Under the pieces are notes generated by a model that had not been told where the DNA came from, ran no database searches, and was given only the letters and a program-made list of their open reading frames with translations. Both the position numbers and the translations under genes were made by a program. DNA of 64,000 nt from Candidatus Levilactobacillus faecigallinarum. GTDB lineage: Bacteria > Bacillota > Bacilli > Lactobacillales > Lactobacillaceae. Below, one piece after another: positions 17,907-26,096 of the stretch. Positions within the stretch are counted from its first letter, which is position 1. The number at the start of each line of letters is the position of its first letter. Where the stretch lies: contig DXGJ01000062.1 of assembly GCA_019113985.1 (NCBI GenBank), forward strand, positions 27,037-91,036, given 5' to 3'.

Positions 17907-18743
17907 CTATGCAGTTTTTAGAATGGCATGATTCCGAAATTCTTTCGGAGTCATGCCATTTAGTGTTTCTTGGCGACGCTTGTAGTTATACCAATTGATA
18001 CACTTTTCGATAAGTTGAACCATTTGTTCACGATTTAATGCATGGTGAAAATTAAAAAACTCGGTCTTCATATGACTCCAGAAGCTTTCCATAGGACTGT
18101 TATCACCCGGAGTTCCTGGCCGCGACATACTATGCTTAATCCCTTTGCTAGCTAAATGATCGTTAAATACTCCAGATGTATAGCTTGACCCTTGATCTGA
18201 GTGTAAAACCGCTGGTTTTACACCATTGTTTATTACCAATGCTTTATCCAGCGTTCGAGTCACTAAGTCGGCCGTCTCAGTTTCTTCAACGTCCCACGCG
18301 ATGATACTATGGTCGCTCAAGTCCTTGATTGCACTAAGCCTCAGACGTTCATTGAATTTCCAACCAAAATGTAACTCCGAACAATCAGTTACCCAGACCC
18401 GGTTTGGCTCGTACGGTTTAAAGTCATGTCCTTCGTCCGTAAGGAGAAGGTTATTACTAATGTGCTCTTTCTTCTGAGCTTTTCGATTCTTCTTTGCCAC
18501 GCGAATCGAAGCTACGATATCATTTTCACGCATGATTCGACGCATTTTTCCAGCACTAGTATGATACGTTGTATCAAGATGGAGGTTCATCATTAATCTT
18601 CGTACGCCAAGGGTGTACTCGTTTTCTTCTTCAATAGTTTTGACATACTTCAAAATCTCTCTATCTTCTAGAGCGCGCTTGCTCGGGGTTCGGTGTATCC
18701 ATTTGTAGTATGCAGCGCGTGAGACCTTCATAAAACGGCACAT
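17907..18743 (-). CDS. IS3-family transposase OrfB (DDE catalytic part)
   Basis: Integrase core of the IS3 transposase. Catalytic residues are in VWVTDCSE (first D), LHSDQGSSY (second D) and GDNSPMESFW (E). The 278-aa reading from the ATG is not the whole product: the same frame is open upstream into orfA (HIYETIQTLATTLNPDTNR), so the working enzyme is expected as an OrfAB frameshift fusion. The catalytic region appears intact. Confidence 0.9.
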   Translation of the reverse strand: MCRFMKVSRAAYYKWIHRTPSKRALEDREILKYVKTIEEENEYTLGVRRLMMNLHLDTTYHTSAGKMRRIMRENDIVASIRVAKKNRKAQKKEHISNNLLLTDEGHDFKPYEPNRVWVTDCSELHFGWKFNERLRLSAIKDLSDHSIIAWDVEETETADLVTRTLDKALVINNGVKPAVLHSDQGSSYTSGVFNDHLASKGIKHSMSRPGTPGDNSPMESFWSHMKTEFFNFHHALNREQMVQLIEKCINWYNYKRRQETLNGMTPKEFRNHAILKTA

Positions 18744-18790
18744 AAAACTAACTCCATAAACTCGGTTCGTATCAGGATTAAGCGTAGTTG

Positions 18791-19495
18791 CTAACGTTTG
18801 GATTGTTTCGTAGATGTGTTGTGAGTGGCATCCAACCTTTCCAATTCTTGGAGTTTTTTTAGAACTGCATTCTCTGTCGATAAATGTTCAATTCGAGCTT
18901 TAAGCCGCTTGACCTCAAGGTCACGCTTCTCGTCATCTGTGAGCTGGTCTATGGCCTTTCCTTTACCACGACGATCGACAAGGGCTTCAGGTCCGCCTTG
19001 TTTAAACTTCCGAGTCCACGAATAAACCTGACCATATGATACGTTGTACTTGCTCATTGCACGGGAATAATCCATGTCATTTGCTATGATCCATTGAACA
19101 ATTTCTACACGTTCCAATTGTGTTGTTTTTCGACCGTTTTTCACTCTTTTCACGCTCCTAGTGGTGAGTTGTTTACCACTAGTATACTGATGAACCCATT
19201 GATAGATAGTACCAACGTTAGGAATATTATATTTATCGCACAGTCGGGGATAAGAAGTGTGTCCTTCTAGGTACTCCAGGACTATTTTTAACTTCAAATC
19301 GCCCGAATATTTTCCTATGGATTGATGCCGTAGGCCATCGATCCCTTGCAGTTTATAATTCTTTACCCATTGGCTCACCTGACTATGCGCAATGCCATAC
19401 TGTCTTTGAATGGCATTAGGTGCCATGCCCTCAACAACTAGACCAATGTAAAATAGCTTCTTTTCAATCGGATAGCGAGAACCTTTTCTGCCCAT
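18791..19495 (-). CDS. IS3-family transposase OrfA
   Basis: A 234-aa DNA-binding subunit with two or more HTH segments (GIAHSQVSQWVKNYK; NVSYGQVYSWTRKFKQGG) and a C-terminal leucine-zipper-like helix. Near its 3' end a run of seven A on the coding strand (about 18849-18857) in CTAAAAAAACTCC is a likely -1 slippery site giving OrfAB. ATG with a good AAGGAGGAG site. Confidence 0.88.
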   Translation of the reverse strand: MGRKGSRYPIEKKLFYIGLVVEGMAPNAIQRQYGIAHSQVSQWVKNYKLQGIDGLRHQSIGKYSGDLKLKIVLEYLEGHTSYPRLCDKYNIPNVGTIYQWVHQYTSGKQLTTRSVKRVKNGRKTTQLERVEIVQWIIANDMDYSRAMSKYNVSYGQVYSWTRKFKQGGPEALVDRRGKGKAIDQLTDDEKRDLEVKRLKARIEHLSTENAVLKKLQELERLDATHNTSTKQSKR

Positions 19496-19605
19496 AGAAA
19501 AACTCCTCCTTAAGTAGGCAAGCTTTGATTATTTGCTTGTCTACCTAAAGAGGAGTATATCCCAGTCAGTAACTGAATCCGTTCAGCATTTTTTTATTCG
19601 AGTCT

Positions 19606-19932
19606 CTAAATGAATTGATCAATCGTTGAAACGACTTTGGCCCAAGTGACCGGGTCACACGCTTCGACGTACTCCAAGCGGCGTTTCTTGAAATCCATGG
19701 ACCGTAATTGATGGGTCACGACTTCACCATGGGTCTTACCAGTTGATTCGAGTTGGATGTAAGTACCAAAGGCCCGTTCTGTACTGGTGATGGGGCAGAT
19801 CAAACAAAAGCCCGTTAGCCGGTTAAAAATAGTTTTACTAACGACCAATCCCGGTCGCCGTTTACGAATTTTATGACCGAGTGCCGGGTCAAAGTTGATG
19901 TATACGATGTCACCTTATTTGGGGGTATACAT
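19606..19932 (-). pseudogene. MazF-type toxin with premature stop
   Basis: Reading from the ATG that overlaps the antitoxin stop gives MYTPK, then TAA, then GDIVYINFDPALGHKIRKRR and the rest of a MazF/PemK endoribonuclease (PGLVVSKTIFNRLTGFCLIC, PITSTERAFGTYIQ). Only codon 6 is broken, and a CAA or AAA to TAA change would explain it. Unless translation restarts at a later codon, the toxin is inactive. The antitoxin next to it is intact. Confidence 0.75.
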
Positions 19933-20150
19933 CAGTCACTCACTGCATCCCATTCGTCGTCTTCTTTAGAGATACTGTCCCGAAAGCCAGTCCAAGCAGC
20001 TGGATCAGAGAAAAGGTCAACTTGGACTGGTGTCAGGACAAACGTCTCATTGATTTTAACGATTTGGTACTTATCACCAGCTTTAGCATCAAGCTCACTG
20101 GGGATGATTGCCCCTACTGAATTACCAATTTTACGAATCGTCGTTTCCAT
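19932..20150 (-). CDS. mazE: MazE-type antitoxin
   Basis: A 72-aa antitoxin with the AbrB/MazE fold at the N-terminus (TTIRKIGNSVGAIIPSEL, residues 3-20) and an acidic C-terminal tail (SISKEDDEWDAVSD) that would clamp MazF. Its TGA overlaps the toxin ATG (TGATG), the usual arrangement. AAGGAG precedes the ATG, and a TTATA...TATAA inverted repeat upstream could be its own operator. Confidence 0.8.
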   Translation of the reverse strand: METTIRKIGNSVGAIIPSELDAKAGDKYQIVKINETFVLTPVQVDLFSDPAAWTGFRDSISKEDDEWDAVSD

Positions 20151-20294
20151 GTGAGATCACTCCTTCACTTGTTATAACGAGTATAATTCAATTTAACACA
20201 AAAGCAGCTTAAATACCCTTGGCTCAAAGCGGTTATCATTTTTAATCTCGATCGATATGTATTGCTAGTTCAAGATTAAGTAAAAAAATTCTCT

Positions 20295-20324
20295 CCCGGA
20301 TTTAAAATTGAAGTGCAACACCTA
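20295..20324 (+). repeat. 30-bp direct repeat, copy 1
   Basis: Identical over 30 bp and in the same orientation to 23740-23769. It contains the GAAGTGCAACAC core and starts CCCGGATTTAAAATT. Confidence 0.85.
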
Positions 20325-20470
20325 AATGACTAGACCAAAAAGGCCATGAAGACCTATTCTTAAATCATCCACGAAATAAGAAAAGAGTGTCTTCATGACC
20401 CATAACCAGAATATCATTCATTGTCATTACCAACAACTCCAATCGAATCAACTAAACAACATTATTAAAG
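20295..20470 (+). mobile_element. IS30-like transposase left-end remnant
   Basis: A short sequence ending in GAAGTGCAACAC, reminiscent of IS30-family ends in lactobacilli, is followed by an ATG (20395) reading MTHNQNIIHCHYQQL, similar to the start of IS30-family transposases. The reading then drifts into unrelated sequence and stops. The rest of the element is absent. Confidence 0.45.
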
Positions 20471-20618
20471 CTATTTTTAATGGATGGACTTTACTTTGTA
20501 GGTGAATAAAGTCCATCTTTCACTTTGGACCAGCATACGCTTAAATTCTGGGCACTCAACTATCTTTTCAAAGATGTTGACACCTTTCTTTAAAGGTTGT
20601 ATATTAAAAAAACAGCAA

Positions 20619-20638
20619 AATAGACTAATCAGTCTATT
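20619..20638. promoter_or_regulatory. TetR-type palindrome, distal copy
   Basis: AATAGACTAATCAGTCTATT is a near-perfect palindrome that matches the site at 20905 in 17 of 20 positions. Confidence 0.5.
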
Positions 20639-20904
20639 TTTTTGAAATGAGAGTTCTCTTGCTGAAGTCAAACAGGCATATATCACCAACGCTTTAACAG
20701 CGATGCAGCAGTTTTAAGCAACTCAAACATTTCTGGACAACGCCGACCAAGCCGCTAGATGCAACAATCATTGGGATTTGCCAAAAGATTGCTGGGGGAA
20801 ACTTGGCCGAAACGCGCCAGTCGGCAACTGTCTGGGGCCAGTGGACACTACTTCGTTAATACCGTTCCAATTAGGAGCCAAGGCTCCATTTATTTTTGAT
20901 CAAA

Positions 20905-20924
20905 AATAGACCGATTAGTCTATT
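20905..20924. promoter_or_regulatory. TetR-type palindrome before the esterase gene
   Basis: AATAGACCGATTAGTCTATT lies just upstream of the ribosome site (AAAGGAT) of the esterase at 20946. It is a probable operator for a TetR-family protein, plausibly the one at 23219. Confidence 0.55.
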
Positions 20925-20945
20925 TAATTACGAAAGGATGATTTT

Positions 20946-22118
20946 ATGTCAAAGTTAATGCACGCGTTTCGTAAGTTAGGGAAGGGAGCCTTAGTCTTCT
21001 GTTCATTATTATTGGGGCTCTTCATTCTCGGCACCTTTTGGCCCCAACTCATCATATTCGGTCAAGTTGGAACAATTGCCACATCGTTTTGGAATTTACA
21101 CGTTTTAATCCTCGCCGTAATTTTTGCAATCATTAGTGTCGTCTTATTGCGAAAAAACAGCACCTGGTTAAATAAAAGCCTGGTCGTCTTAAACGGATTA
21201 ACCATTTTAGGCAGCGGCGCCTTATTGGGAAACCAGATTCAGACCGCCCATCAATACGACACCCAGATTAACTGGGGACAATACCTAAGTGGGCAGGTTG
21301 ATATGGGTACACCTAACGAGAAGCAATCGGTGATTTACACCAGACAGGGCGGAAAAACGCTCAAACTGCAGGTGACGATGCCCAAGAAAAAGGCTAAAAG
21401 TTATAAACCCGTGTTCATGATTCATGGGGGCGGCTACATGGCTGGCTCACGAAATCAGCAGCCTTCCTGGGTTAACTATTACCAGTCAAAGGGCTACGTC
21501 GTTTTTGATGTTGACTATCACCTAGCCAGTAAGTCGCAGCATCCCTGGAAGCAGGCGCCGACAGACATTGCCCTGGCAATCCAGTACGTTCAGCAACGGG
21601 CAGCGAAGTACCACGTCAACATGGACAAAATGGTCATTGCCGGTTCGTCAGCCGGAGGTGGCATCGCCCTACAAACGGCCTATGGTATTTCCGATGACAC
21701 AATTTCTGTCAAGGGTCTCCCAACGCCTAAAGCCGTCGTGGCGATTTACCCTGGCTCAGATCCGTATGCGCTGTGGCATGGCAACTCTTCTCTATTGGGA
21801 ATGAAGGGAAATATCTGCGATAAATACTATATTGGTGGGTCACCTGATCAATACCCAGAACGCTATGCGCAAGTGTCTCCCAGTCGGCACATCACCAGAA
21901 ACACCCCAGCGACCCTGATCGTTGCAGGTAAAAATGATCATGTCATTCCTTATCAGGGGCAACAGGAATTCGCACAACAGCTTTCCCGGAAAAACGTTGC
22001 GCATAAGTTGGTCACGCTACCATATAGTGATCATTTCTTCGATATGGCCGGGGGCAGTGTCGGCAGTCAAATTGCCCGACAACAGGCCACGAATTTCTTG
22101 AACAAACATAATCGGTAA
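20946..22118 (+). CDS. Membrane-anchored esterase/lipase (alpha/beta hydrolase)
   Basis: A 390-aa protein. The first 100 residues hold about three membrane segments (residues 15-35, 50-68, 77-95). The rest is a BD-FAE/HSL-like hydrolase: oxyanion motif IHGGGYMAG, nucleophile elbow GSSAGGG, Asp in AGKNDHVIP and His in SDHFFD. It likely hydrolyses esters at the outer membrane face. A TetR-type palindrome overlaps its 5' region. It is followed by a terminator. Confidence 0.85.
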   Translation: MSKLMHAFRKLGKGALVFCSLLLGLFILGTFWPQLIIFGQVGTIATSFWNLHVLILAVIFAIISVVLLRKNSTWLNKSLVVLNGLTILGSGALLGNQIQTAHQYDTQINWGQYLSGQVDMGTPNEKQSVIYTRQGGKTLKLQVTMPKKKAKSYKPVFMIHGGGYMAGSRNQQPSWVNYYQSKGYVVFDVDYHLASKSQHPWKQAPTDIALAIQYVQQRAAKYHVNMDKMVIAGSSAGGGIALQTAYGISDDTISVKGLPTPKAVVAIYPGSDPYALWHGNSSLLGMKGNICDKYYIGGSPDQYPERYAQVSPSRHITRNTPATLIVAGKNDHVIPYQGQQEFAQQLSRKNVAHKLVTLPYSDHFFDMAGGSVGSQIARQQATNFLNKHNR

Positions 22119-22189
22119 AGCGGCATCTAGAGTAACGGCTATGTAGGATAGCTTACCTTGGAAAACGCTAGCTAATTGCAAAAATACGA

Positions 22190-22236
22190 AAAGACAACCA
22201 CCAGAAATCCCAACGATTTCTGGTGGTTGTCTTTAT
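22190..22236 (+). terminator. Terminator after the esterase gene
   Basis: AAGACAACCACCAGAAAT pairs perfectly with ATTTCTGGTGGTTGTCTT, then T residues. Confidence 0.85.
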
Positions 22237-22423
22237 AACATTAACTAAACGACCTCGCTGTTAATCCGTACAAGACTAGTCAGAATAATGTAATTCGACT
22301 AAAAATATGGTATTCACATCAGTGTTTAGCACTTCTAAATTCTTGGCTACACTTTTGTTTTTTTATAATATAGAATTAGGTGTCGTAGCGTTCTCTCAAA
22401 ACTAATAAGGCAGGTCCGTCAAC

Positions 22424-23113
22424 TTACAATCTCTTCCAAGGATTAATTCCTTGAGTTTGCAATTCATGATAAATTGTAAACATATACCAGGTGTCACAAA
22501 TAAATGTGAGACCAACAATAACAATCATGAATCCGGTCGGATCAGTTAATATCGCAAGGAGTCCAACGGTTAAGGGTGTCCCAATCCATTTTGTACCCGC
22601 AATGATAAAGGACTGGCCACCAATTGAGCTACCTTCCTTTTTTCTTTGATAAAATTGAACCAAGAATAAAATACTCATCACCATATTCTGAATCAATGCA
22701 ATAACTTTGCCAACATTGAAAGTATCGTGGCCAACTTGAGGAAGATCAATAAAGTATTTTGGACCGATTAACATGATGCCGAATGAAAAAAGTATTCCCA
22801 ATAAAAACATCACATAAAATGTTATTTTACCAATACCAAATTGTCGGTTATAAGTAGCGGGTCCGTATTTTAGCATGTTGATTACGATTAATGTATCCAA
22901 AATCATCCAAATAACATTAATGATAACCAACATAATTGAACTTTCTGGTGGATAAATTAAGGAAAAGGTTATTTCCCAAGCAAAATTTAAAGCTAACGCT
23001 GCCAAGGGCATGCCAGGGGTCTTGTCTTTAAACCCGCGATAGGTTAACCCTAAATATGTTATCGTCCAAGCCATCCCACTGATTAGCGGGGAAATCTCTG
23101 AAAAGTTCAACAA
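22424..23113 (-). CDS. Seven-helix membrane protein resembling Pyr4/PaxB terpene cyclases
   Basis: An approximately 229-aa polytopic protein with seven apparent membrane helices. Three features match the fungal meroterpenoid cyclase family (Pyr4, PaxB): a first-helix segment GMAWTITYLGLTYRGFKDKT, the acidic pair-containing LNFAWEITFSLIYP, and later IWMILDTLIVINM and ICDTWYMFTIYHEL, where the family keeps acidic residues used in catalysis. TTG at 23113 is preferred because AAGGGAG lies just upstream; GTG at 23119 overlaps that site. Divergent from a TetR regulator. The enzymatic activity is untested, and alternatives include an unrelated membrane protein with similar topology. Confidence 0.6.
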   Translation of the reverse strand: MLNFSEISPLISGMAWTITYLGLTYRGFKDKTPGMPLAALALNFAWEITFSLIYPPESSIMLVIINVIWMILDTLIVINMLKYGPATYNRQFGIGKITFYVMFLLGILFSFGIMLIGPKYFIDLPQVGHDTFNVGKVIALIQNMVMSILFLVQFYQRKKEGSSIGGQSFIIAGTKWIGTPLTVGLLAILTDPTGFMIVIVGLTFICDTWYMFTIYHELQTQGINPWKRL

Positions 23114-23218
23114 TACCACTCCCTTTGTTTAAGTAGTATAAGCATACGAATATTTAAGGATTCATCAATCGAAGCGTTACAACTTATCCCGTTATTGTAA
23201 CAAGGAGAACGATTCTAA

Positions 23219-23737
23219 ATGGAAAACTCAGATAAAAATGCTCTGTTATTTAAATCACTAGCAGCGCTATCTCGAAAGAGTGCCTTTAATGAAATCTCAA
23301 TTTCAGCATTATGTATTCGGGCTGGTGTATCTAGGATGTACTTTTATCGCCATTTTGATACATTCGATGATATTATCACGCAACGTATCAATGATGATTT
23401 TCTGTACTTTCTTCGGCTTATTGATCATCACAACATAAATAATCCGGAAGCGATTATTAAGACATTTTTTCAAGTTCTTGAACCTGATCTACCTGAATTA
23501 TCGACCTTTCTCAAAAGTGATCGAGCAGATCTTATTCAAACGATCTTCCAAAACGATTTAAATGAGTTAAGTAAGGTTGAAGCGCTGCCGTTTCCTAAAA
23601 TTCAAAATCCATACTGGAAGGTCTTCACTTCAGGTGGCCTTACACGCATTTTAGTGACCTGGTTCGGAAAGGATAAACCCGAATCGGCAAATGAGATGGG
23701 AAAATTAGTATCTGAGATTGTAACCAACCCATTTTAG
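23219..23737 (+). CDS. TetR-family regulator
   Basis: A 172-aa protein whose N-terminal HTH ends ISALCIRAGVSRMYFYRHFD, as in TetR proteins. The ligand domain is diverged. AAGGAG precedes the ATG. Divergent from the Pyr4/PaxB-like gene and downstream of the esterase; it plausibly controls both, the esterase through the AATAGAC...GTCTATT boxes. Its stop codon is only three bases before the 30-bp repeat at 23740. Confidence 0.8.
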   Translation: MENSDKNALLFKSLAALSRKSAFNEISISALCIRAGVSRMYFYRHFDTFDDIITQRINDDFLYFLRLIDHHNINNPEAIIKTFFQVLEPDLPELSTFLKSDRADLIQTIFQNDLNELSKVEALPFPKIQNPYWKVFTSGGLTRILVTWFGKDKPESANEMGKLVSEIVTNPF

Positions 23738-23739
23738 AA

Positions 23740-23769
23740 CCCGGATTTAAAATTGAAGTGCAACACCTA
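23740..23769 (+). repeat. 30-bp direct repeat, copy 2
   Basis: Same 30 bases as 20295-20324, immediately after the tetR stop codon. Sequence beyond it differs from copy 1. Confidence 0.85.
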
Positions 23770-23873
23770 TAGCTCCAATATGCAGAACGTCGTTTGATTA
23801 TGGCCTGGCTAAGCAAAAATGTTTCCTACGACTTGGTGTTTTTATTTTTGCCTTCAATCTCTGGGGTTCACTT

Positions 23874-24083
23874 CAAGTGATTCTCTGGGGCACTTCTTTT
23901 GTGGTCAACCGGTGTTTAACCGGTGTAATTACAAAAAAAGATGAGCGAGAAAGTGGAGCAGTTGGTCGATCAACTAAGACTAGGCAATTGTAGCAAATAA
24001 AGATATCTTTGACGTTATGTAGCTTGGCAAGAAGAAAAGGTTCAATAAAAAGGACTTAGCTCACTCGAATGTGGGTTAAGTCC
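23874..24083 (+). repeat. Degraded duplicate of the 17.25-17.61 kb locus
   Basis: Blocks 23874-23930 and 23999-24083 closely match 17250-17306 and 17518-17600. They carry the same terminator half, GTGGTCAACCGGTG stretch and the last codons of the orphan MazE-like gene (DIFDVM then stop). The middle of the antitoxin gene is lost. Confidence 0.75.
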
Positions 24084-24457
24084 TTATTTAAGATCAAATA
24101 TCGTACTATGACTACCAATTGCAATGAGCGTCGTTACCTCAGGAGTATCATGATACACCAATAAATGGTCGCCATTATGGCCATCAAAATGAAGCTCAAG
24201 AATTTCAATTTTAATATTTTTTCCTAAACGCTGTTTAATCTGTTGTTTCAGCTTATCGGAAACCGATAACTGATGCGCGTAAAAATAGCTCGGAATAGGT
24301 TGCTCCGTTAAAAAACAATTTAGAATATAGCGCCAAGGAGACTGCGAATCGTCAGCAAAGGGTAGGCTACCTTGAAATATTGGTTGCCATCGCGGATTTT
24401 TTTAATCTTCTTAAACTGTTTATGAAATAGTGTTGTCCGTTCAAGCCGATGAGCCAT
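24084..24457 (-). pseudogene. YafQ-type toxin broken by a frameshift
   Basis: Starts at an ATG overlapping the antitoxin stop and reads MAHRLERTTLFHKQFKKIKK...DGNQYF. Continuing in that frame it ends at TAA after GAIF. In the next frame the toxin continues, LKQQIKQRLGKNIKIEILEL through HNGDHLLVYHDTPEVTTLIA to IGSHSTIFDLK and stop. The total length (374 bp) is not a multiple of three. The late His/Asp-rich part is typical of YafQ ribonucleases. The toxin is presumably inactive. Confidence 0.75.
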
Positions 24458-24729
24458 CAATCAAGCGACCGTTCAAAATCGTCTAATGTTGTACCACCTG
24501 GTAGTGGTCGTTGTTGGGCCTTGGCATCGACCATTTCTAAGATAGCGTCGTTAACTGCCATATTAGGGAGAGCAAAATTATCTGGTAATCCGTGTTCAGC
24601 AACACCCGTTAAGATGATTCGAACATATTCGGAAATTGTGAGACCATTTTTTTCAAGTTCCTTTTGGGCCTTCAACTTAATCTCTGCATTAATCCGTGAA
24701 TTGATTCGATCAGTTTCAGTATTTTGCAT
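24457..24729 (-). CDS. RelB/DinJ-family antitoxin
   Basis: A 90-aa antitoxin. N-terminal ribbon-helix-helix (RINSRINAEIKLKAQKEL, then GLTISEYVRIILTGV), C-terminal toxin-binding arm (RPLPGGTTLDDFERSLD). ATG at 24729 is chosen because GAGGAGGT lies eight bases before it; the upstream GTG overlaps that site. Its partner toxin carries a frameshift. It probably still represses its own promoter. Confidence 0.85.
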   Translation of the reverse strand: MQNTETDRINSRINAEIKLKAQKELEKNGLTISEYVRIILTGVAEHGLPDNFALPNMAVNDAILEMVDAKAQQRPLPGGTTLDDFERSLD

Positions 24730-24892
24730 ATGTGGCACCTCCTCAGTCAGTCATTGTACACCATACGTCATACAAATTAACTAAACAACATCATTTAAAA
24801 ACGATAGCTAGGCTAACATATACGAATTGCCTCTTTTGCTTAGACAGACGGGTTTTCATATTTTACTAAGATTATTGAATTGCCAGCTAGTG

Positions 24893-25957
24893 CTACATCT
24901 TATCCAATCCTTCGCGCTGCTCCTCATCAATCATATGGGTGTACAGCCCGGTCGCACTGGTCGAGTTCTGACCCAATTGGGTGGCAACTAGCTGCTCGTT
25001 CTTAGTTGCCAGGTAAAGCTTTGAGGCCAAGGTATGGCGGAGCTTATGCGGTGTAATCCGGACCTTAAACGCCGCGGAGTACTTCGCCACCATCTTCTCA
25101 ATCGTATTGGACTGCATCCGTGACGCCTGACCACGATAAATCGTCAGGAATAGGGCCCGGTCGTCACTTGCCGCGTGGTAGAGAGCCTGGCGCTGTTCGA
25201 CGTAGGTCTGGATGTACGGCATGGTCCAGGGGGCAATGGGCACCGTGTCCCGTTGGCCGCCCTTGCGCACCACGCCAATGGTCGCCGTCTTGAGGTTCAG
25301 GTGGCGTAAATCAGCGTTGGCCGCTTCGGAGACCCGCAGGCCACTGCCCAGTAGGAGGGCGTTAATCGCCAGGTCACGCAACTTGTCACGTTTGAAATAG
25401 CGCCGCTTGGCTGGGGTCAGCTGTTGCTCATAGGTGTGGTCGATAAAGTCCAAGTACTCGTGATCGGTGTTGCCCAGCATCAGCTTAGTCTTCAGATTCG
25501 CGGCCCGGGTCGCATAGGTCTCGTTGGTTCGGACCAGGGCAATCTTGTGCATCACGTTACGGTCAAAATAAGCCTCACCATGCTCGTCTTCGGTGTCTTC
25601 GGTCAGATACTTAAAGAGCGATGACAGGGCGTTCAGCGAGCGGTTAATAGTGGGATGCGAGCGACTACCGGGGGCGCCGGTTAACTTGGTCTGGTTCAGG
25701 AGGGCGGACTTATACAACTCGACGGTCTCCTTCTTCAACTTCGCCAACACGTCGATAGGGATATCGGCAGGGCGCGTCGCCGGGGTGAGCCCCTCACTGA
25801 TCAGCCAGTTAAAGAACCGGCGAAACTCCGTCAGGTACTGGTACAACGTCGCCGGTGAGAGGGGGATGGTCGACTTGGCCTGATAGTATTCCTGCACGAA
25901 CCAGGGGGCGTTGGTTAATTCCTCATCAATCAATTTGAGATAGTGTTGCTTTTCCAT
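24893..25957 (-). CDS. xerS: Tyrosine recombinase XerS
   Basis: A 354-aa chromosome-dimer resolvase of the single-recombinase XerS type found in lactic acid bacteria, which acts with FtsK at a dif-like site. N-terminal SAM-like domain (WFVQEYYQAK...LYQYLTEFRRFFNWLISEG) and C-terminal catalytic domain with Arg in GSGLRVSE, Lys in VRKGGQR, HKLRH, and nucleophile Tyr in GLYTHM. ATG at 25957 with GGAGG nearby; the longer reading from 25975 lacks a site. A LexA-like box overlaps its leader. No dif site was recognised nearby. Its presence suggests, but does not prove, nearness to the terminus. Confidence 0.88.
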   Translation of the reverse strand: MEKQHYLKLIDEELTNAPWFVQEYYQAKSTIPLSPATLYQYLTEFRRFFNWLISEGLTPATRPADIPIDVLAKLKKETVELYKSALLNQTKLTGAPGSRSHPTINRSLNALSSLFKYLTEDTEDEHGEAYFDRNVMHKIALVRTNETYATRAANLKTKLMLGNTDHEYLDFIDHTYEQQLTPAKRRYFKRDKLRDLAINALLLGSGLRVSEAANADLRHLNLKTATIGVVRKGGQRDTVPIAPWTMPYIQTYVEQRQALYHAASDDRALFLTIYRGQASRMQSNTIEKMVAKYSAAFKVRITPHKLRHTLASKLYLATKNEQLVATQLGQNSTSATGLYTHMIDEEQREGLDKM

Positions 25958-25968
25958 GAGCAGGCCTC

Positions 25969-25982
25969 CAAACATATGTTCT
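25969..25982 (-). promoter_or_regulatory. LexA-box-like palindrome upstream of xerS
   Basis: CAAACATATGTTCT differs from the Gram-positive LexA consensus CGAACATATGTTCG at the outer positions only. It lies immediately upstream of the xerS ribosome site. Confidence 0.4.
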
Positions 25983-26096
25983 AGTTACCTATTATGATAC
26001 CGGGACAGTCGTTAAATGTAAAGCCAGGTCGTTGTAATTCTGCCCAGTTATCATTCGCGCTTACGAAGGTGATTATTTCCGGACGGAGATTGTAGC

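Larger units (their letters stand above)
17863..19568 (-). mobile_element. IS3-family insertion sequence
   Basis: A two-frame transposase (orfA, orfB) is flanked by related ends: GGACTG...AAGTAGACAG at 17863 and, inverted, TGACTGGG...AGGTAGACAAG at 19568; both are followed inward by CAAATAAT-type sequence. IS3 elements make a fused transposase by -1 slippage. No unambiguous target duplication is visible. The element lies between a DinJ/YafQ remnant and a MazEF locus. Confidence 0.8.
20471..20945. other. Intergenic stretch with hairpin and decayed sequence
   Basis: No convincing gene. A hairpin (ATGGACTTTA with TAAAGTCCAT, about 20482-20518) looks like a terminator. Minus-strand readings here lack family features. 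Between 20640 and 20900 short open segments (for example AEVKQAYITNALTAMQQ) suggest a degraded gene I cannot identify. Two TetR-type palindromes mark the ends. Confidence 0.5.

Noticed and set aside
20477..20689. 70-codon minus-strand reading
   Set aside because: Covers a terminator-like hairpin and a TetR-type palindrome; no ribosome site or recognisable family.
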